DNA of 64,000 bases, from the NCBI GenBank assembly GCA_037157565.1, contig JAZHRO010000012.1, positions 7,652,501 through 7,716,500 of the forward strand, read 5' to 3'. Of the stretch, positions 1 through 11,474 are shown one piece after another. The notes under the pieces are model-generated. The model ran no database searches. It was given only the letters and a program-made list of their open reading frames with translations, and was not told where the DNA came from. Made by a program: the position numbers and the translations under genes. Positions within the stretch are counted from its first letter, which is position 1. Every line of letters begins with the position of its first letter. The DNA comes from Thalassia testudinum (taxonomy: Eukaryota > Streptophyta > Magnoliopsida > Alismatales > Hydrocharitaceae).

Positions 1-905
1 TCTCCGCGTCGGGAACTCGTCCAAATCAACTTGTGTTGATCGACTGCTCCTAATCTAGGCAACTTTTTTTCAGAGCATTTAAACACTTTGGTGTGATTTT
101 GATAGTTATGCGCACTGAACCAGACTGTGTGTGGTTTGAGGTACTTAGGTTACCGAGTCCCGCAATCCAAAGGTTAGTTAACGAGGCCGAATACTCCCTA
201 AACCTTGGACCTAATACTTAAGCTTCACATTTTCCCTAACCTCTTGAGGATTATCTAGATCTTAGCGGATACTTGAATTTTTAAGCCCAAAAGACCTAAG
301 ATCAGCGTTCCTACTAATCTCTTTTTGTGTCTTATTAACACTTTTTCCTTCATTTTTTCTCTTTTCTTTGATGTGGTCTAGAACTTGGTTAATCCCTTAA
401 TTTCTTACTAATGACTATCCCTTTTTCTTTTTCATTTTGTGCTCCTTTTTGGCATTTTGCTCTTTTCCTCATGATTTGTAGCTTCAAAATTCTCCTCCTT
501 CCTCCATTTTTATTGTTCTTTTTTATAATTTTCTATTTTTTTGGTATTTTTAATATATGTAATTTTTTATGAGAATCCTTCTGACTTTTCTTGATTTCTG
601 TATGTATGCACTTTACCACCCCCCCATTCCTAAGTTTTGCAATGTCCTCATTGTAAACGGAGGGTGTGAAACAGTGTTGGGTCCAAGGACTTAGAACATG
701 ATACATCGGTTGGGTGAATGGGTCGATAATGACTGATGCGGATGATTTCAAGCTCTAGTACGTGTACCAGAGGTGGGATCAACTGGTCTAAGGCTGACTC
801 AATGTGCAGTAGACGTGAAGTACAGATGGATAATCAGATGGATCTCGGGTTTTTGAAATGACGGGTTGCCTCCCGTTAAGAGCTAAATTCGACACCTTCA
901 GCCGA
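1..905 (-). other. 3' untranslated region of element 1
   Basis: This non-coding block aligns by eye with 27363-28280 of element 2, including the phrase 'aactcgtccaaatcaacttg' near position 15 and 'gggttgcctcccgttaag' near 862. It holds the small hairpin CAATG-AGGA-CATTG (minus strand, near 640-654) followed on the minus strand by a run of Gs, a layout repeated in elements 2, J and L. ORFs here are short and have no family resemblance. Confidence 0.7.
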
Positions 906-1338
906 GCGGAACATGGGATGGAGAGGGAGTGGTCAAATCAATAGAGTTTTGTAAAACAAGAACCTTGATTAAGAGCCTGATTGGTCCAACCAGGTGCTTG
1001 TTGAGATCAACAGGTTGATGATGCAGCCCAAACCCAATCAGTCTGGTGGGTCGATGGATGTAGATCAACAGATGTGGAACCCACCAAATGCAATAGAGCT
1101 CGGTTGGATGTGGAAGTGTAAACTTGGGTTTTGGCTGAGTCGAATCAGCCCGGTCAGAGTAGGGATCTGTACAGTAATCAGTGAATGATGCGGAAACCCT
1201 ACAGGGGTGATTAGAGAATGATGGATCATGTTTTTCAGTCTGATCAATGTTTGATACCCGGAATAGATGTGGATTTGAATCATCTGCAAACGGCTCAGAA
1301 AGAGGTGAATCAGAATAGAAATTGAGTCCGGTTGAGAG

Positions 1339-2856
1339 TCAGGGTTGGAAACGGGTTTTGATCAGTTCTGTATATTTGGAAGAGGTGGCTTCTATGAGAA
1401 TTTTATATGAGGGCTCTTCTAGAAAGAAGTGACAGGTGGTTTCATGTAGAGAGTCCTCATAGTAGCTTTCAAAATCAAAAGTGAATGCCTGCAGAGTGTC
1501 TATAGGATACTGAAAATCTGAATCGAGAAAAGATTCGAATTCTGGGTTACAATCACTCTCGGCATTTTCTAGTTTTGATTCGTGAGGATCAAAAAGAAAT
1601 GATTCCATGTCACTGGAATCTGATCTTAAATCAGTGCTCTCAGGAACCAGGACCTTAGAGTCGGAGTCATAGACTGAATCATGTGAGCTGAGGTCATAGA
1701 TTGGCTTGTTGTAATCAGGAAGCAGATTTTCTCTGAAATCATGGTCAGATTCGAAATTGTCAGAGAGTTTGCGAAAATCAAGTTATGAATGAGATTCAAG
1801 ATCATGAGTTCCACCATAGAATAAATCATATGATGTAGATTCAGCAGCCTGACTGGGGTCTAGCCTATATGTAAATTTTGAGCTAAAAAAGGTGTTCGTA
1901 TTTGGTCTAGGCTCAAGTTCTATGCTCATAGGAAGGACCCAATTAAAACCCCACTCATCAAACTCCTTGATTTCTGTATCGTAAATTGGCGTGATTTTCG
2001 AAAAATCGATCTGACTCTCTGAGGATGTTGGAGAGGGATATTCATCAAACAGAGGCCCAATATCATACTCGTCATTAAAAATTTGATCTTCTTCATACGA
2101 GGCCTCGTAATCTTCCCAAGATGTTTCAGATCCTGACTCTAGGTTTAGGATGTGGGTTAAATCACTAGGATTTAGGTCTGAATTACCTTCAAGGGTCACC
2201 TTATCAAAATAAGGGGCGGGATTTACACCCTCGAGAGGTTTAGTTCTACTCTCATCATTGCAGGAGTTTTGGCATTCTAAGCTTGGTGATCCATGGTCTA
2301 GGGTTGGCCCAACTTTGTGTTCTCCTGCAATTTTCCAACCTAATTCAATATCAGGAATGTTGTATTCTATCTGGGTTGGGAATTCACAACCACTTTGTGC
2401 CTCAAACCCAAGATCTGGGAAATCAGATTGATCCTCAATATGACTCCAAGATGGTTCATCATCTGTTTGGGGTATGTACAGGTATTGTTGATCGATAATT
2501 TGTTTCAATAATCTCATTATCTCTTCCTGTTTTTAAAGATCATCTTGGTGTTGTTCCCAAAGTACAAGATTTGTAATGCATTGAAGGTATTCAAAGTTGT
2601 GTAATTTTTCTATCTCAATGTATCCTATGATGAGAATGTCTCGAGTTGATCCTTTTGTGGCTTCTACCAATAACACTTGGGCATAGGTTATGATGAAAGT
2701 TGTGGTTGTTGGTACACCAACCTGAATGTCTTCTACTGATGTTAAGGTTTTGTATTCATTTTCATAGAATTCAAGAGCATCCTCAATCATTCTATCTTTC
2801 ATGGTTCTTTGGGATTCAGGTTTCTTGAATGGTAATTCTAAGTAGTTTGGCTGCAT
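1339..2856 (-). pseudogene. Acidic ORF of element 1, two in-frame stops
   Basis: Three open stretches (2856-2533, 2517-1783 and 1608-1339) lie in one reading frame and are separated only by TAA codons at 2533-2535 and 1783-1785, so about 505 codons were probably one ORF. The predicted product is strongly acidic: the central 244 residues are rich in Asp, Glu, Ser and Pro and poor in Lys and Arg. I see no CCHC knuckle, protease DxGA, RT or integrase motif, and no signal peptide or membrane segment. It occupies the place of gag-pol in element 2. I do not recognise the family. It may be a conserved accessory protein of a non-autonomous lineage, or chance openness in biased sequence; the length and single frame favour a decayed real ORF. 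Confidence 0.6.
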
Positions 2857-2929
2857 ATTTGGATCAAATGTTGGAATCCAGATGTGGAATCAGAATTTTG
2901 ATGTAGAATCAAGTTGTGAAGCGATTAAA

Positions 2930-4024
2930 TCTAAATAAAGAGTCCCACTGAAAATGTATGTGTGTGCTCTAACGAGAAAAGATGAGGGACTGGAGGTGTT
3001 TTTGACCCAATCGAGGCACCCAAAGACGTTTGGATGACTATGGAGGTTCGGGACGAATGATACCCCTGGATCAGAAGGTCGTCCACCTGAGAATTACCTG
3101 GATAGCCAGAGGGGAGAGTCCCGCAAAGACCCCTACATGGTAGAGCGTCCCCAGGGGTTACAGGGTTTCTCCCACCTGACCTCTCTTGTCATTGAGATTC
3201 TAGGTAGACCAGAATGGGGACCTTGACCTCTTAAGTCTACCACTTTTAAGATCAAAGGTGCTTTAGGGTTTTCACTTGAACTTTAGATGTTTTGATTTTG
3301 TGACCTAATTCGAAGGTTGGTTGACCCAAGGGGTCAACTTCACCTGACCTGCCCTAAAGATGGCAGAATGATTCTAGGTCAAGACCTAGAAATCACCCTG
3401 ATTTGACTCCCAGGTTATTAGGTCCAAGATTTTAAGATTCAAGTGGTTTTAAAGCTCGATTTTTAGGGTTTGTCTTGCTTAGATCTTTTCAATCAAGGGC
3501 TTGGGTAGCACACAAATGCGGGTGGGTTTGTTTCCTTTTATGCAAGCATGTGTGAACTAACACTCCAAAAACCCCTACTGTTGAAACCCTAATTTGGTTC
3601 TATTTCCAATCCTCTTTTCTTTTCACAAAAAGTTCTCTTTGGACTTCAAAACAAGTGTGTTGTTCGCAAAGATTAAGCATGATTTCTACTAGGCACAGGA
3701 ATTTTGTGTGATAGGATCTCTAAAAATCGCTTCTACTTCAATCAGATTTGAAAATTTTATCTCGCAAATTAGGAAACTAGCATTTTAAGTGATAATTACT
3801 ACAATGAGAAGGAAAGTAATTCCTATTTTGGTTGCTTCCTTTTGTCTTGCAAGGATTAGGAGATGGATTAGGGAAGAAAAGAGATTACCTACCTTGGAGT
3901 GGTTGACTTGCGCAGGAGATCTTCTTGTGAAATACCTCGCAAGATCACAGCAAAACAATAGGGCAAGTTAGTGCTCAAATATCATCAAAAAGAATGCAGA
4001 GATTAGTGACAAATTGAGCATTGC
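2930..4024 (-). other. 5' leader of element 1
   Basis: Untranslated leader between primer site and acidic ORF. The part 2990-3240 aligns with 33990-34230 of element 2, with the same blocks about 'gacccaatc', 'gataccccc' and 'ctctcttgtcat'. No sustained ORF. Shared leaders in elements with different coding content suggest that packaging and priming signals are under selection here. Confidence 0.6.
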
Positions 4025-4042
4025 TCCCCGGTAATGGCGCCA
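4025..4042 (-). promoter_or_regulatory. Primer-binding site, tRNA-Asp type
   Basis: Reads TGGCGCCATTACCGGGGA on the minus strand, complementary with two mismatches to the 3' end of plant tRNA-Asp (...CCCCGGCAACGGCGCCA). It lies three bases inside the LTR boundary (TG at 4046 on the plus strand). The tRNA-Asp primer is typical of Athila/Tat-type Ty3 elements. Confidence 0.85.
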
Positions 4043-4045
4043 AAA

Positions 4046-6814
4046 TGTTTACGAGGCGAAATTGATTTTTAAAAGATGTTGCATTGTAGTATAAATGAAA
4101 TCGCCTTGAAAACAAATAGGTAATTTTTATTACTCGAAAACCTAAGTATCCGAGGTCGAACACAGAGAGCAAATGGAATTTATTCACTAATCTCAATAAT
4201 GCAATTTGAACACTTAAATCTACTCAAAATCTAATTCAAAATATAATGCAAGAGTTTATGAATTAAAATGTAGCAAAATAGAGAAATTGAGAAGAATAGG
4301 GCAAAAAGTGTTTTGATGCTTTGTTCTTCAGCTTCTTCTTCTCTTCTTTCTTTACTTTTTCTTCTTTGGTCCTTCTCTTTCTCTGCATGCTTGCCTCGGC
4401 CTTCTTCTTCCTTGATTTTTGCTTCCTTCTTATTCTTCCTTTCCTCTGCCTTTGCCTTGCCTCTCTTCTTCAGCTTCTTCCCTAGCTCTCCTCTGTAGCT
4501 GCAGTGCCTTCTCTTTCCCTTGGTCTTGACTTCTTTCTTTTTCTTCTTCAACAACACCTCTTCCTTCCTTCTTCTTCCTTAGCTTCTTTGCTTGTCTTGC
4601 CTTAGCTCTTCTTCCTTCTTCCTTCTCTGCGCTGCACCTTCCTCTTCCTTTCTTCCTTCCCTAGACATGCACACGAGTGCAAAACCTACCCCCTACCCTC
4701 CCAGCGTACACTCTCCCTCTAATTCTCTCTTCAGTTTGCTCTCCCAGAGCCAGTCGGATAATCGGGTCAGGTCGTGCGCCCGAGTCTAGGCGCACCGGCG
4801 TGGGTGGTGCGGGAGGAGTGCAGGGTTAATTGGGTCGGTTAGCCAGGTCCGTGGGGACATAGGTTGCGGACGAGGCAGGTGTGCGTGGGCGAGGGGACCT
4901 CACCCCATGACTTGAGGCGATAAGCTAAAAGCACAAAATCAATATAACTCACTCTACGCACTCCTGGCTTTCCAAGGTGGGACTAAAAGTCCCACTCGCT
5001 TCGCTTGCGCACCGGCAGGAGGTTCGCCTTCAATTGCTGCAACTTGGCTCCTCTCAAGGCTCGTTCTCTGTCTGGATGTGTCCGCATACTCAACGCGCGT
5101 CACTTGGAGCGCAACACCTGGGTTGATGCGGCCTGATACGAGCTTGCGAGCTCCTTACTTCTTCTTCAATGGTAGAAATGGGGTTGAACCTGCAACTCAA
5201 CAAGATGGCCTCGCGGCCCCATTAGAACATACAGGTAGCTTCGTCGTGGCACGGTGAAGGTGCCTAGGTGGGTGGGTGGTCGCGGGGTGGCCTAGGCATG
5301 CGTGCCTAGGTCGCTCTGTGGTCGTGGTAATGGGTGTGTTCGATGGGCGAGCTGGCGGTGTTGGCTGTCAGTGGAGGGGCGGATGACGATCAGTGGATGA
5401 TAGCGGAGGTGATGAGGGGTCTGGCAAGGAGTGTGGAAGTGCGAAGCGGTGGAAGTGCCTTCGCTGGTGGTCGGCCGGAGATGGAAACGATGGTTGTGGT
5501 CTGCGGCGTCGAGGGGATAAAAGTAGAAATAAAAATAGGGGAAATAAAGAGGGGAGAGAGAGGAAGCATTTTGACCTAATTAAGTGGATGAAGGGGGATA
5601 GAAAGGCGGCTGGCCATACCTGTCGCCGTTGGAGAAGAACCGTCCAGAGGAGGGAGAACGGTGACGACGACGGGGCTAGAGATGCGCACGTAGGTATGGC
5701 ACGACGCGGAGGAAGATGGTGAAGATGGCTTTGCCACTGGTATTGTGGTAGAGCAATGAGAAGGAGGAGGAGGGATCGCCGGAGCCTACTGGACACTCGG
5801 CCAGAGGAGAAGGGATGAAATTAGGGGTGGTTCTTCGGCCAAGCCAAGCTGAATCTGTGCAGCCGGAGATGAGGATCTCTTTATAGGTGCTAGCAGGGGC
5901 TCTTGTGCTTGGAAGACAAGCTTCCAAGCGCAAGAGTCCTCGTCGGAGTAGGACTCAAGGAGATACCCAAATCTCTTGAGCTTTCGCACAAGAAATTTGG
6001 TGCCAATCAAGTTAGCGAATTACGCTCAGATGGAAGGGAATTCCTCAGAGAATCTCCCTTCCAAATCTGGGAGATCTCTGAGGAATCAGGGGAAAATCCC
6101 CCTCAATTCCTCGCTGGAGTAGGACTCCGCTTTAATGGTGGAGGGACCTAATTGCAAGAGTGGCGAGGAAGTTAGGGGGTCTGCGTAATGAATTTCAAAA
6201 GTCAGGAGTCAAAATGTAATTGGGTGGACTATTTTACAAAGTAGGTCAAGGTGACCTCCCCTTAGGTCCAAATTTTGGTATAAAACTAATTTGGACGTAA
6301 GGAATCCAATGGTGAAGTTGGATTTTAGGTTTGACCACGTTTGACTGGATATTTTACACAAAAATCGACATTAGGTCAAATATCTAACTAGGACCCCTAT
6401 TTAGGTCAAAAAAGGTTCCAAAGGCCAAATTGAAGGCTCTAAACCCTAGGGGATATTTTTCCATGAATTTTATAGGGTTTAGTTGATTTTTATTTTGACC
6501 AGAACCTTGTTGAATTAAGCGAGTCTATTTTAGGGTTACAAGATGTCATTTAATTCTTAGATTGCACATGAACCCATTTCTGATTAAACCAACTCACCTT
6601 TTATCTTCTTAATACCAATTGAACTATGTTTAGCCCCTAAGAAATCCTGTTGATGTACTACAATGGTAAAATTACAGTTTTACCCTTTATTTCATATTTT
6701 CTTCTCAAAGTAGTTCTTCCTTGAATTAGGCCCTTCTCTAGGTTATGTAGGAACTTTTATTCTCTTTCATAGGTTAAAATGAGCTAGTTAGGGCTCATGG
6801 TGAGGTTCTCATCA
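4046..6814 (-). repeat. 5' LTR of element 1 (family G, 2769 bp)
   Basis: Bounded by TG at 4046 and CA at 6814 (plus-strand view), next to the primer site. It matches in architecture the LTRs at 23865-26655 (same strand) and 20505-23260 (opposite strand). Read on the minus strand it begins with a 17-nt near-palindrome (6798-6814), holds the family core around 6420-6500 and a GC-rich stretch 4750-5300, and ends with a U5 containing 'gttcgacctcgg'. ORFs in it, such as 5368-5796, are compositional. No target duplication can be tested because the other end is outside the window. Confidence 0.8.
4310..4670 (-). repeat. Purine-rich tract inside family G LTR (pyrimidine on plus strand)
   Basis: About 360 bp of almost pure CTT/TTC/CCT on the plus strand, that is GAA/GAG-rich on the element's sense strand. 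Equivalent tracts are at 24180-24510 (element 2) and 22570-23070 (G2, opposite orientation), so it is a conserved LTR segment, not a chance microsatellite. It lies downstream of the presumed promoter, so it should be transcribed. Long open frames on both strands here are an artefact of composition. Confidence 0.7.
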
Positions 6815-7110
6815 CCGAGATTCAGCTAGCCACCCTACACTGACTTGTTAGGCCCTCTGGGCAAATCGAGGTAGTCAGACGAGGGTGCGCGGACTGTGGA
6901 GGGGCGAGACCCCTGTTTGGTTCTGAGGGGCAAGACCCCTGTTTTGAGAGGGCAAGGCCCTATACTATTCCGTGCTGTACTTTGGGTGTACCCGCTAGCA
7001 GAAATGACTAACCACATGTCAGTGCGGGGTAGCTACCCATGCGCTTATCACACGTGCCGTAGTCACCGTTACGTTTGGACAGTGACCTCGGGTGGTTGAC
7101 TGGGTGTAGG
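6815..7110. other. Unassigned GC-rich segment with short tandem hairpin units
   Basis: This stretch separates the family G LTR from an older LTR. It has three successive short units of the form GGGC(A/G)AG(A)CCCC at 6901-6912, 6927-6938 and 6950-6960, each able to fold back on itself. ORFs here (6835-7017, 6896-7099) are short and overlap on both strands. I cannot assign it to a family. Confidence 0.35.
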
Positions 7111-8438
7111 ACTACCACGGTGGAAACTAAAACCTAATGGCCTAATCTAGTCTAGGAGATAAGGGGAAGGAGAGGGCCTAATCTATTGGATGAAAAGGGG
7201 GAGATTCCACAGTGGTGTGACTTACCAAAGTCGTGGAAGGTGAATTGCTCCAATGAGGGAAACGGCAACAACGACGGGGAGAAGGGGCTCCTAGCTACGT
7301 GCACTAGAAGCGGATGATTTCGAGGAAGAAAATGGATCCCTCAATTTGGTGGTTGGCTAGTTGGAAGAGGCTGAGCGTGGAGATCGCCGGAGCTAATAGA
7401 GCTCTTGGTCGATGATGACGGAAGAAGGTAGGAATCGGCCTAGAATCGACTAAAGAATTCGTGGAAATGTCCCAGGGTTTATATAGAACCTATTCCTCTC
7501 CTCAATGAACCAATTTAAGCAAGTTTTGACTTGCTTCTAAGTTGATTTTGAAGATTGAGAAGCTTGAGTCAACTAGTGATGTGGCGGCCTTGATTGAGCT
7601 TGTGAAGTAGCTCAATGGAAAGAGGATGTTCTGATTGTCAATCCCACCAAGTTTAGTGGAATTTGACTAAGATTTGAAGTCCCAAATCTCATATTCAAAG
7701 TCGACGATTTGGGTGCTTTAGGAATCCTGATGTCAATGGCAGTAAGGGCATTTTTGTCAAGATAATGAGAAGTTAGGGGTATGAATGAAAGAAAATGTGA
7801 AACCTAGGGGTTTAAATGTGATGAATAGTCATTTTAAGGGTAGAAATGCAAACTAGGTAAAGATGAACTCTGATTGAGCCCAAATTTTGGTGTTAACCTA
7901 ATTTAAATCCAAGAAATCTAATGGTGAACTTAGATTTGAGTTTTGACCACGTTTGACTGGGTAAATTGCATTAGAGCCCAAATTAGAGTAAATTTTCGTC
8001 TGAATATCTGTTTTTGGTCAAAATGGGCTCAAATGGTCAAAGTGACGATACCAACCTCTTAAAATATTTTTCCATGAATTTTAGGAGGTTTAGACTGAAT
8101 TTATCTCAACCAGAACCCCTTCAATTTGAGTGCGGTTGATAATTAGGATTTTCAATATTATTTTCATCCTAAAAATGCGTGAAACCCTGATTTAATCAGT
8201 ATGCACCCACTTCTTGGTCTTTCCAATTCATTTGACCTTGAATTAACCCCTTATTAACCCCTTAGTTAATCTGCATTTGAGATTAGATGTTAAAATAACA
8301 TAATTAACCCCATTTTTCTGTCTTCTTCTTAAATCAATTCAGTATGGAATTGTGATTCTCAGATGATCATTTATGAGCATTTATCACTGGATTTCCATTA
8401 ATTCAAGTTAGTTATGACGAATGATGGTGTTACCATCA
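7111..8438 (-). repeat. Old LTR fragment, family G3 type
   Basis: Aligns by eye with the LTR at 61669-64000: both contain 'caatttaagcaagttt' (7509 and 63400), the core 'gaattttaggaggttta' (8075 and 63936) and the 'ggtgaa(c/g)ttggattt(g/t)agttttgaccacgtttgactgg' type block. Its outer end at 8422-8438 is a perfect 7-bp-arm palindrome (TGATGGT, loop gtt, ACCATCA), the usual start of this LTR class read from the minus strand. The inner end is unclear and is probably truncated near 7110. No ORF of interest. The 99 bp to 8537 are unassigned. Confidence 0.65.
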
Positions 8439-8990
8439 GTTGACTTGAGATCCTATGGGTCTTGTTGGTAGGTCTATTCTAAGGCACTCCATAGGTTGAC
8501 TTAGGATGCAAAATTGTTTAATAACTTGCTTAGTCATTGATGTAAACACATTTACACTACTTAAAATGTCTATTTATGCATGTTCTTAAGCATAGGATTG
8601 CATTTCATGATATAGATATTGCATAACATGCATCATCTTGCATTTAGAGTAGTTTGAATAAAATGGAGGTTAATTGTCTCCTTTTATGTGCTTGGACAGG
8701 GCAAACATTTTATCGAGGCCTTAGATCAAAGATCCAACCGTATGGATGTGATCAGGGCGACGATTGCAGTTCAACGACTCCAAGATCGCCCTAATTAGGC
8801 ATCGTAGCATCAGATAGTGACTGGGGAACCCTAGAAGATCAAGGGTCAGGATGGTGTAAATCCGCACTTCAGATGACAAATTCGACCACACAGATGAATT
8901 CAGATCGACGATCGTAACCCAACGACACAAAAATTGAGTCAATCCGACATCCGTGGCACCATCTATAACTTCCAGAAGATGGACAACCAA

Positions 8991-9012
8991 GATGGCGCCA
9001 CGTGGTGCCATC
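8991..9012 (+). promoter_or_regulatory. 22-bp palindrome centred on a G-box
   Basis: Arms gatggcgccac and gtggtgccatc differ by one base and meet at CACGTG (8999-9004). The equivalent sites are 15356-15377 (core AACGTG), 17773-17794 (core CACGTG, different arms that still pair) and about 40153-40174 (core CACATG). Conserved placement about 550 bp upstream of TATA suggests a transcription-factor site (bZIP/bHLH recognise ACGT-core G-boxes) or a structural element. Confidence 0.6.
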
Positions 9013-9555
9013 TCGGCCGCCCAAACGGCCGCTTACATTCTATGAAGCCCCGCACCCGCTCGCTCTCCACCGTTGGATCTTGATCCAACAGCTGTGGTCA
9101 GCCTCGCCTAAAAGCGTCCGCTCGACCATCCGCGCCCCGTAGCGTAGCGGTCGAGCGTGCTTATGCGAGCGACGGGCGCGGGTTCGAGCCGCAGCGAAGG
9201 GCTGGAAGGTGCGGGCGATTGAGCGCGGGTAGGCGTTGGATCGCGATCGGACGGCCGTGCGCGCCCGATAGCGTTCACGTGCGATTGAACGCGCGGCATG
9301 GACGCGCGATCGCATGCGGGCGGGCACGCAGCGCAGCGAGTGAAGGCGTGACTTAAGCCGTCCGATCTCGCGATCGGACGACTAGGATTCATAGGACGTG
9401 GGCAGGCGTTGCTCACACGAGCAGGAGAGCAGGCGCGCGCGAGCCGCCCACGACGCCCACGAAGGAGGCTTTAGCAACGGTTTTATCCGTCACTAAAGAC
9501 CCCTTATTTAATGTTTTAAAGATGTAATGTCCATTTTGCCCCCACTCCTTGCAAC

Positions 9556-9562
9556 TATAAAA
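9556..9562 (+). promoter_or_regulatory. TATA box of solo LTR A
   Basis: TATAAAA in a conserved setting (actataaaagga). Counterparts are at 15923 (tatagaa, decayed), 18140 and 40459. It lies below the hairpin and above a CT-rich transcribed leader, as expected of the U3/R boundary. Confidence 0.75.
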
Positions 9563-10396
9563 GGAGACCCCCTCCACACGAAATTCTCATCCCTTTCTTC
9601 TCTTCTCTACCCCTCCAAAGGTCAAGAGAAGCTTGTCCCACACCTGGGATGCTTCTCGCGAGATAAAGTCCAAATTTTCGTCCCCCTTCGGAAGTGGATC
9701 CCGCGACGACGACGGCGTGCTGCTCTGTTCCCGTTCTTCTGCTTCGTCCTCCTTCGTCCTGCTTCGTCCTCCTTCGTCCAGGCGTCGTCCCATCCGACTC
9801 GTCCTCTAAGCAATCGTCGAGGAGGATTTCTATCTCCCTATTCTTTTTACTGCTTTTTAATATAGATTTACTGCTTTCTAGTGTAGTTTTGCTCGTCCTC
9901 CAAGCAATTGTCGAGGAGGACATTTCTCCCTCCATTCTTTTAATGCTTTCTAGAGTAAATTTATCGCTTTCTAGTGCAATTATTTTATGCTTTCTAGTTG
10001 TAATGAACAATCTTCTTAATGATAAATTCTTTGTTTATTTTACATCTCATTTTGATTTCTATGTGTAATATTCTCTCTCTCTCTCTTACCCTCTCTCTCT
10101 CTTATATTTATTGTAAATAATTAGACAGTTTTAAATTGAATTACTTCGTGACAAATAAAAAGAAACACGTAGTTTTTAAATCAAACGTCCACCTCCCTGT
10201 GTTCGACCTAGAATTTCAATTTCGGTATAAATTTTATTTGTTAAACACGAGTTCTTCGCTTTCGAACTACAACGATAGGTTTTCCAAAACCAAACACGTT
10301 AGCGTAGCCATTCGTGCACTCAACAGTCATCTACTTGCATTAAATTTGAATCTTTGAGAAATAAAAAAAAAATCCACGCTTGTCTTTTCTTGCTTG

Positions 10397-11470
10397 ATTG
10401 TTTTTGGTGCATGCGTGGTACAAAGTCGAAAACCTAAAGCTAGATGAACCTTTAGACTTCGAACCTAGAAGGAAACCTAATTTCGGTGAACCCTCAGCAA
10501 TGGATCCACCACTTCCACCACCACAAGGTAACCCACCGAATCCAAACCGAAGTAATGAGGAGCTAATAGAACAATTGCATGAATAGTTTGAGCTCTGGTT
10601 TATCAATAGAAACCAAAACCAACCACAACCTCGACCCCTTTGAGACTTTTTCAATCTTGTGACCTACAATGCCGCACCTTTTGTAAGGGTTCCCAAGGAT
10701 GATTCTAAACTCAAATGCCATTGGATGGGTCTTATTCAAAGTCACTTCCATGAGCTTAACATTAAAGATCCATTCCACGAACTTAGAAACTCTTTGTGAA
10801 AAAGTACGAACCATAATCACTAAGAATTTGATGAATTCCTTAACACGATCAAGACCACCCATCCCATGCCCAATCAAGGGACACACTCCTCCCTACTCTA
10901 CTCTTCATAAACTTCCGCAAAGGAGTATCTTCACAATCTGAATCTAGCTCACTCTAGGAGCTTAAGTTACCAGGACCCTTCTTATGGGTCTCACCAAGGA
11001 ACCTTTGTTCCTACTTACATGGATTCTTCCAATCTTCTGGACCTTTTTGCAAGATTTGAGGATGTTCAAGCCATCCAAGGATACACCAAGAATGATCCAT
11101 TTTCCAATACTTACAATCTTGGATGGTGTAATCATTCAAAATTCTCCCGGTCCAACTAGAAGGCTAAGTAAGTGCCCCACTAGACCCAGATGGTACAACC
11201 TTATCCTAATTCCTTCAATCAAGGTCAATCTTCAAGACAAGCCTAATTAAAATAATGGGTGAGGTATTAACTAAACAACAGGAGCAAAAAAATCAGCAAA
11301 ATCTAAGACATCAGGAGGACATGAATGAAATCAAGGGGCAATTGAGCCAATTGGTGGATAATGGACAATATGGTGCCCTACCTTCCCTACCCATCCCGAA
11401 CCCTTAACACCTTAGTTAAAATGCAATATGGGTCAAGCCAAATCAAGACAATATGGGTCTAAAATGCAAA
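10397..11470 (+). pseudogene. Decayed Athila/Tat-type gag fragment
   Basis: Pieces of a gag polyprotein are readable in several frames. Near 10440-10590 there is a Pro/Asn-rich start (PLPPPQGNPPNPNRS). Near 11030-11140 the frame reads VQAIQGYTKNDPFSNTYNLG, which corresponds to the C-terminal gag region of element 2 (FSNTYNPGW, minus strand near 32690). Near 11250-11390 there is a Gln/Glu-rich stretch leading to SQLVDNGQ. Stops and frameshifts break it throughout. Gag would form the particle core. It is cut off near 11475 by an LTR-like sequence and no pol follows. Solo LTR A sits just upstream, inside what was probably this element's leader. Confidence 0.65.
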
Positions 11471-11474
11471 AAAA

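Larger units (their letters stand above)
1..6814 (-). mobile_element. Element 1: non-autonomous Athila-like LTR retrotransposon (3' end outside window)
   Basis: Read on the minus strand this shows a 5' LTR (6814 down to 4046), a tRNA-Asp primer site, a leader, an acidic ORF region and the start of the 3' untranslated region, which runs off the left edge. Its outer internal parts match element 2: 1-905 resembles 27363-28280, and 2990-4045 resembles 33990-34951. Between those blocks element 2 has about 5.7 kb of gag-pol, while element 1 has about 2.1 kb of unrelated sequence. The element therefore keeps signals in cis and would need proteins from a relative. The 3' LTR is not visible, so completeness is unknown. 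Confidence 0.8.
8538..10325 (+). mobile_element. Solo LTR A (Ty3 Tat/Athila-like, J family)
   Basis: A 1788-bp LTR running from TG to CA and flanked by a perfect 5-bp target duplication, gtcat (8533-8537 and 10326-10330). It has no internal region, so it arose by recombination between the two LTRs of a former element. Order of parts: short terminal palindrome, G-box palindrome (8991-9012), CpG-dense block (about 9030-9470), hairpin (about 9468-9502), TATA box (9556-9562), CT run (10071-10105), and a U5 with 'cctgtgttcgacctag'. Homologous LTRs are at 14903-16575, 17321-18840 and 39699-41169. ORFs inside are compositional. Confidence 0.92.

Noticed and set aside
4025..4042. tRNA-Asp gene
   Set aside because: Only the 18-nt primer complement is present; no cloverleaf or A/B boxes around it. 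The same holds at 18844, 34933 and 41803.
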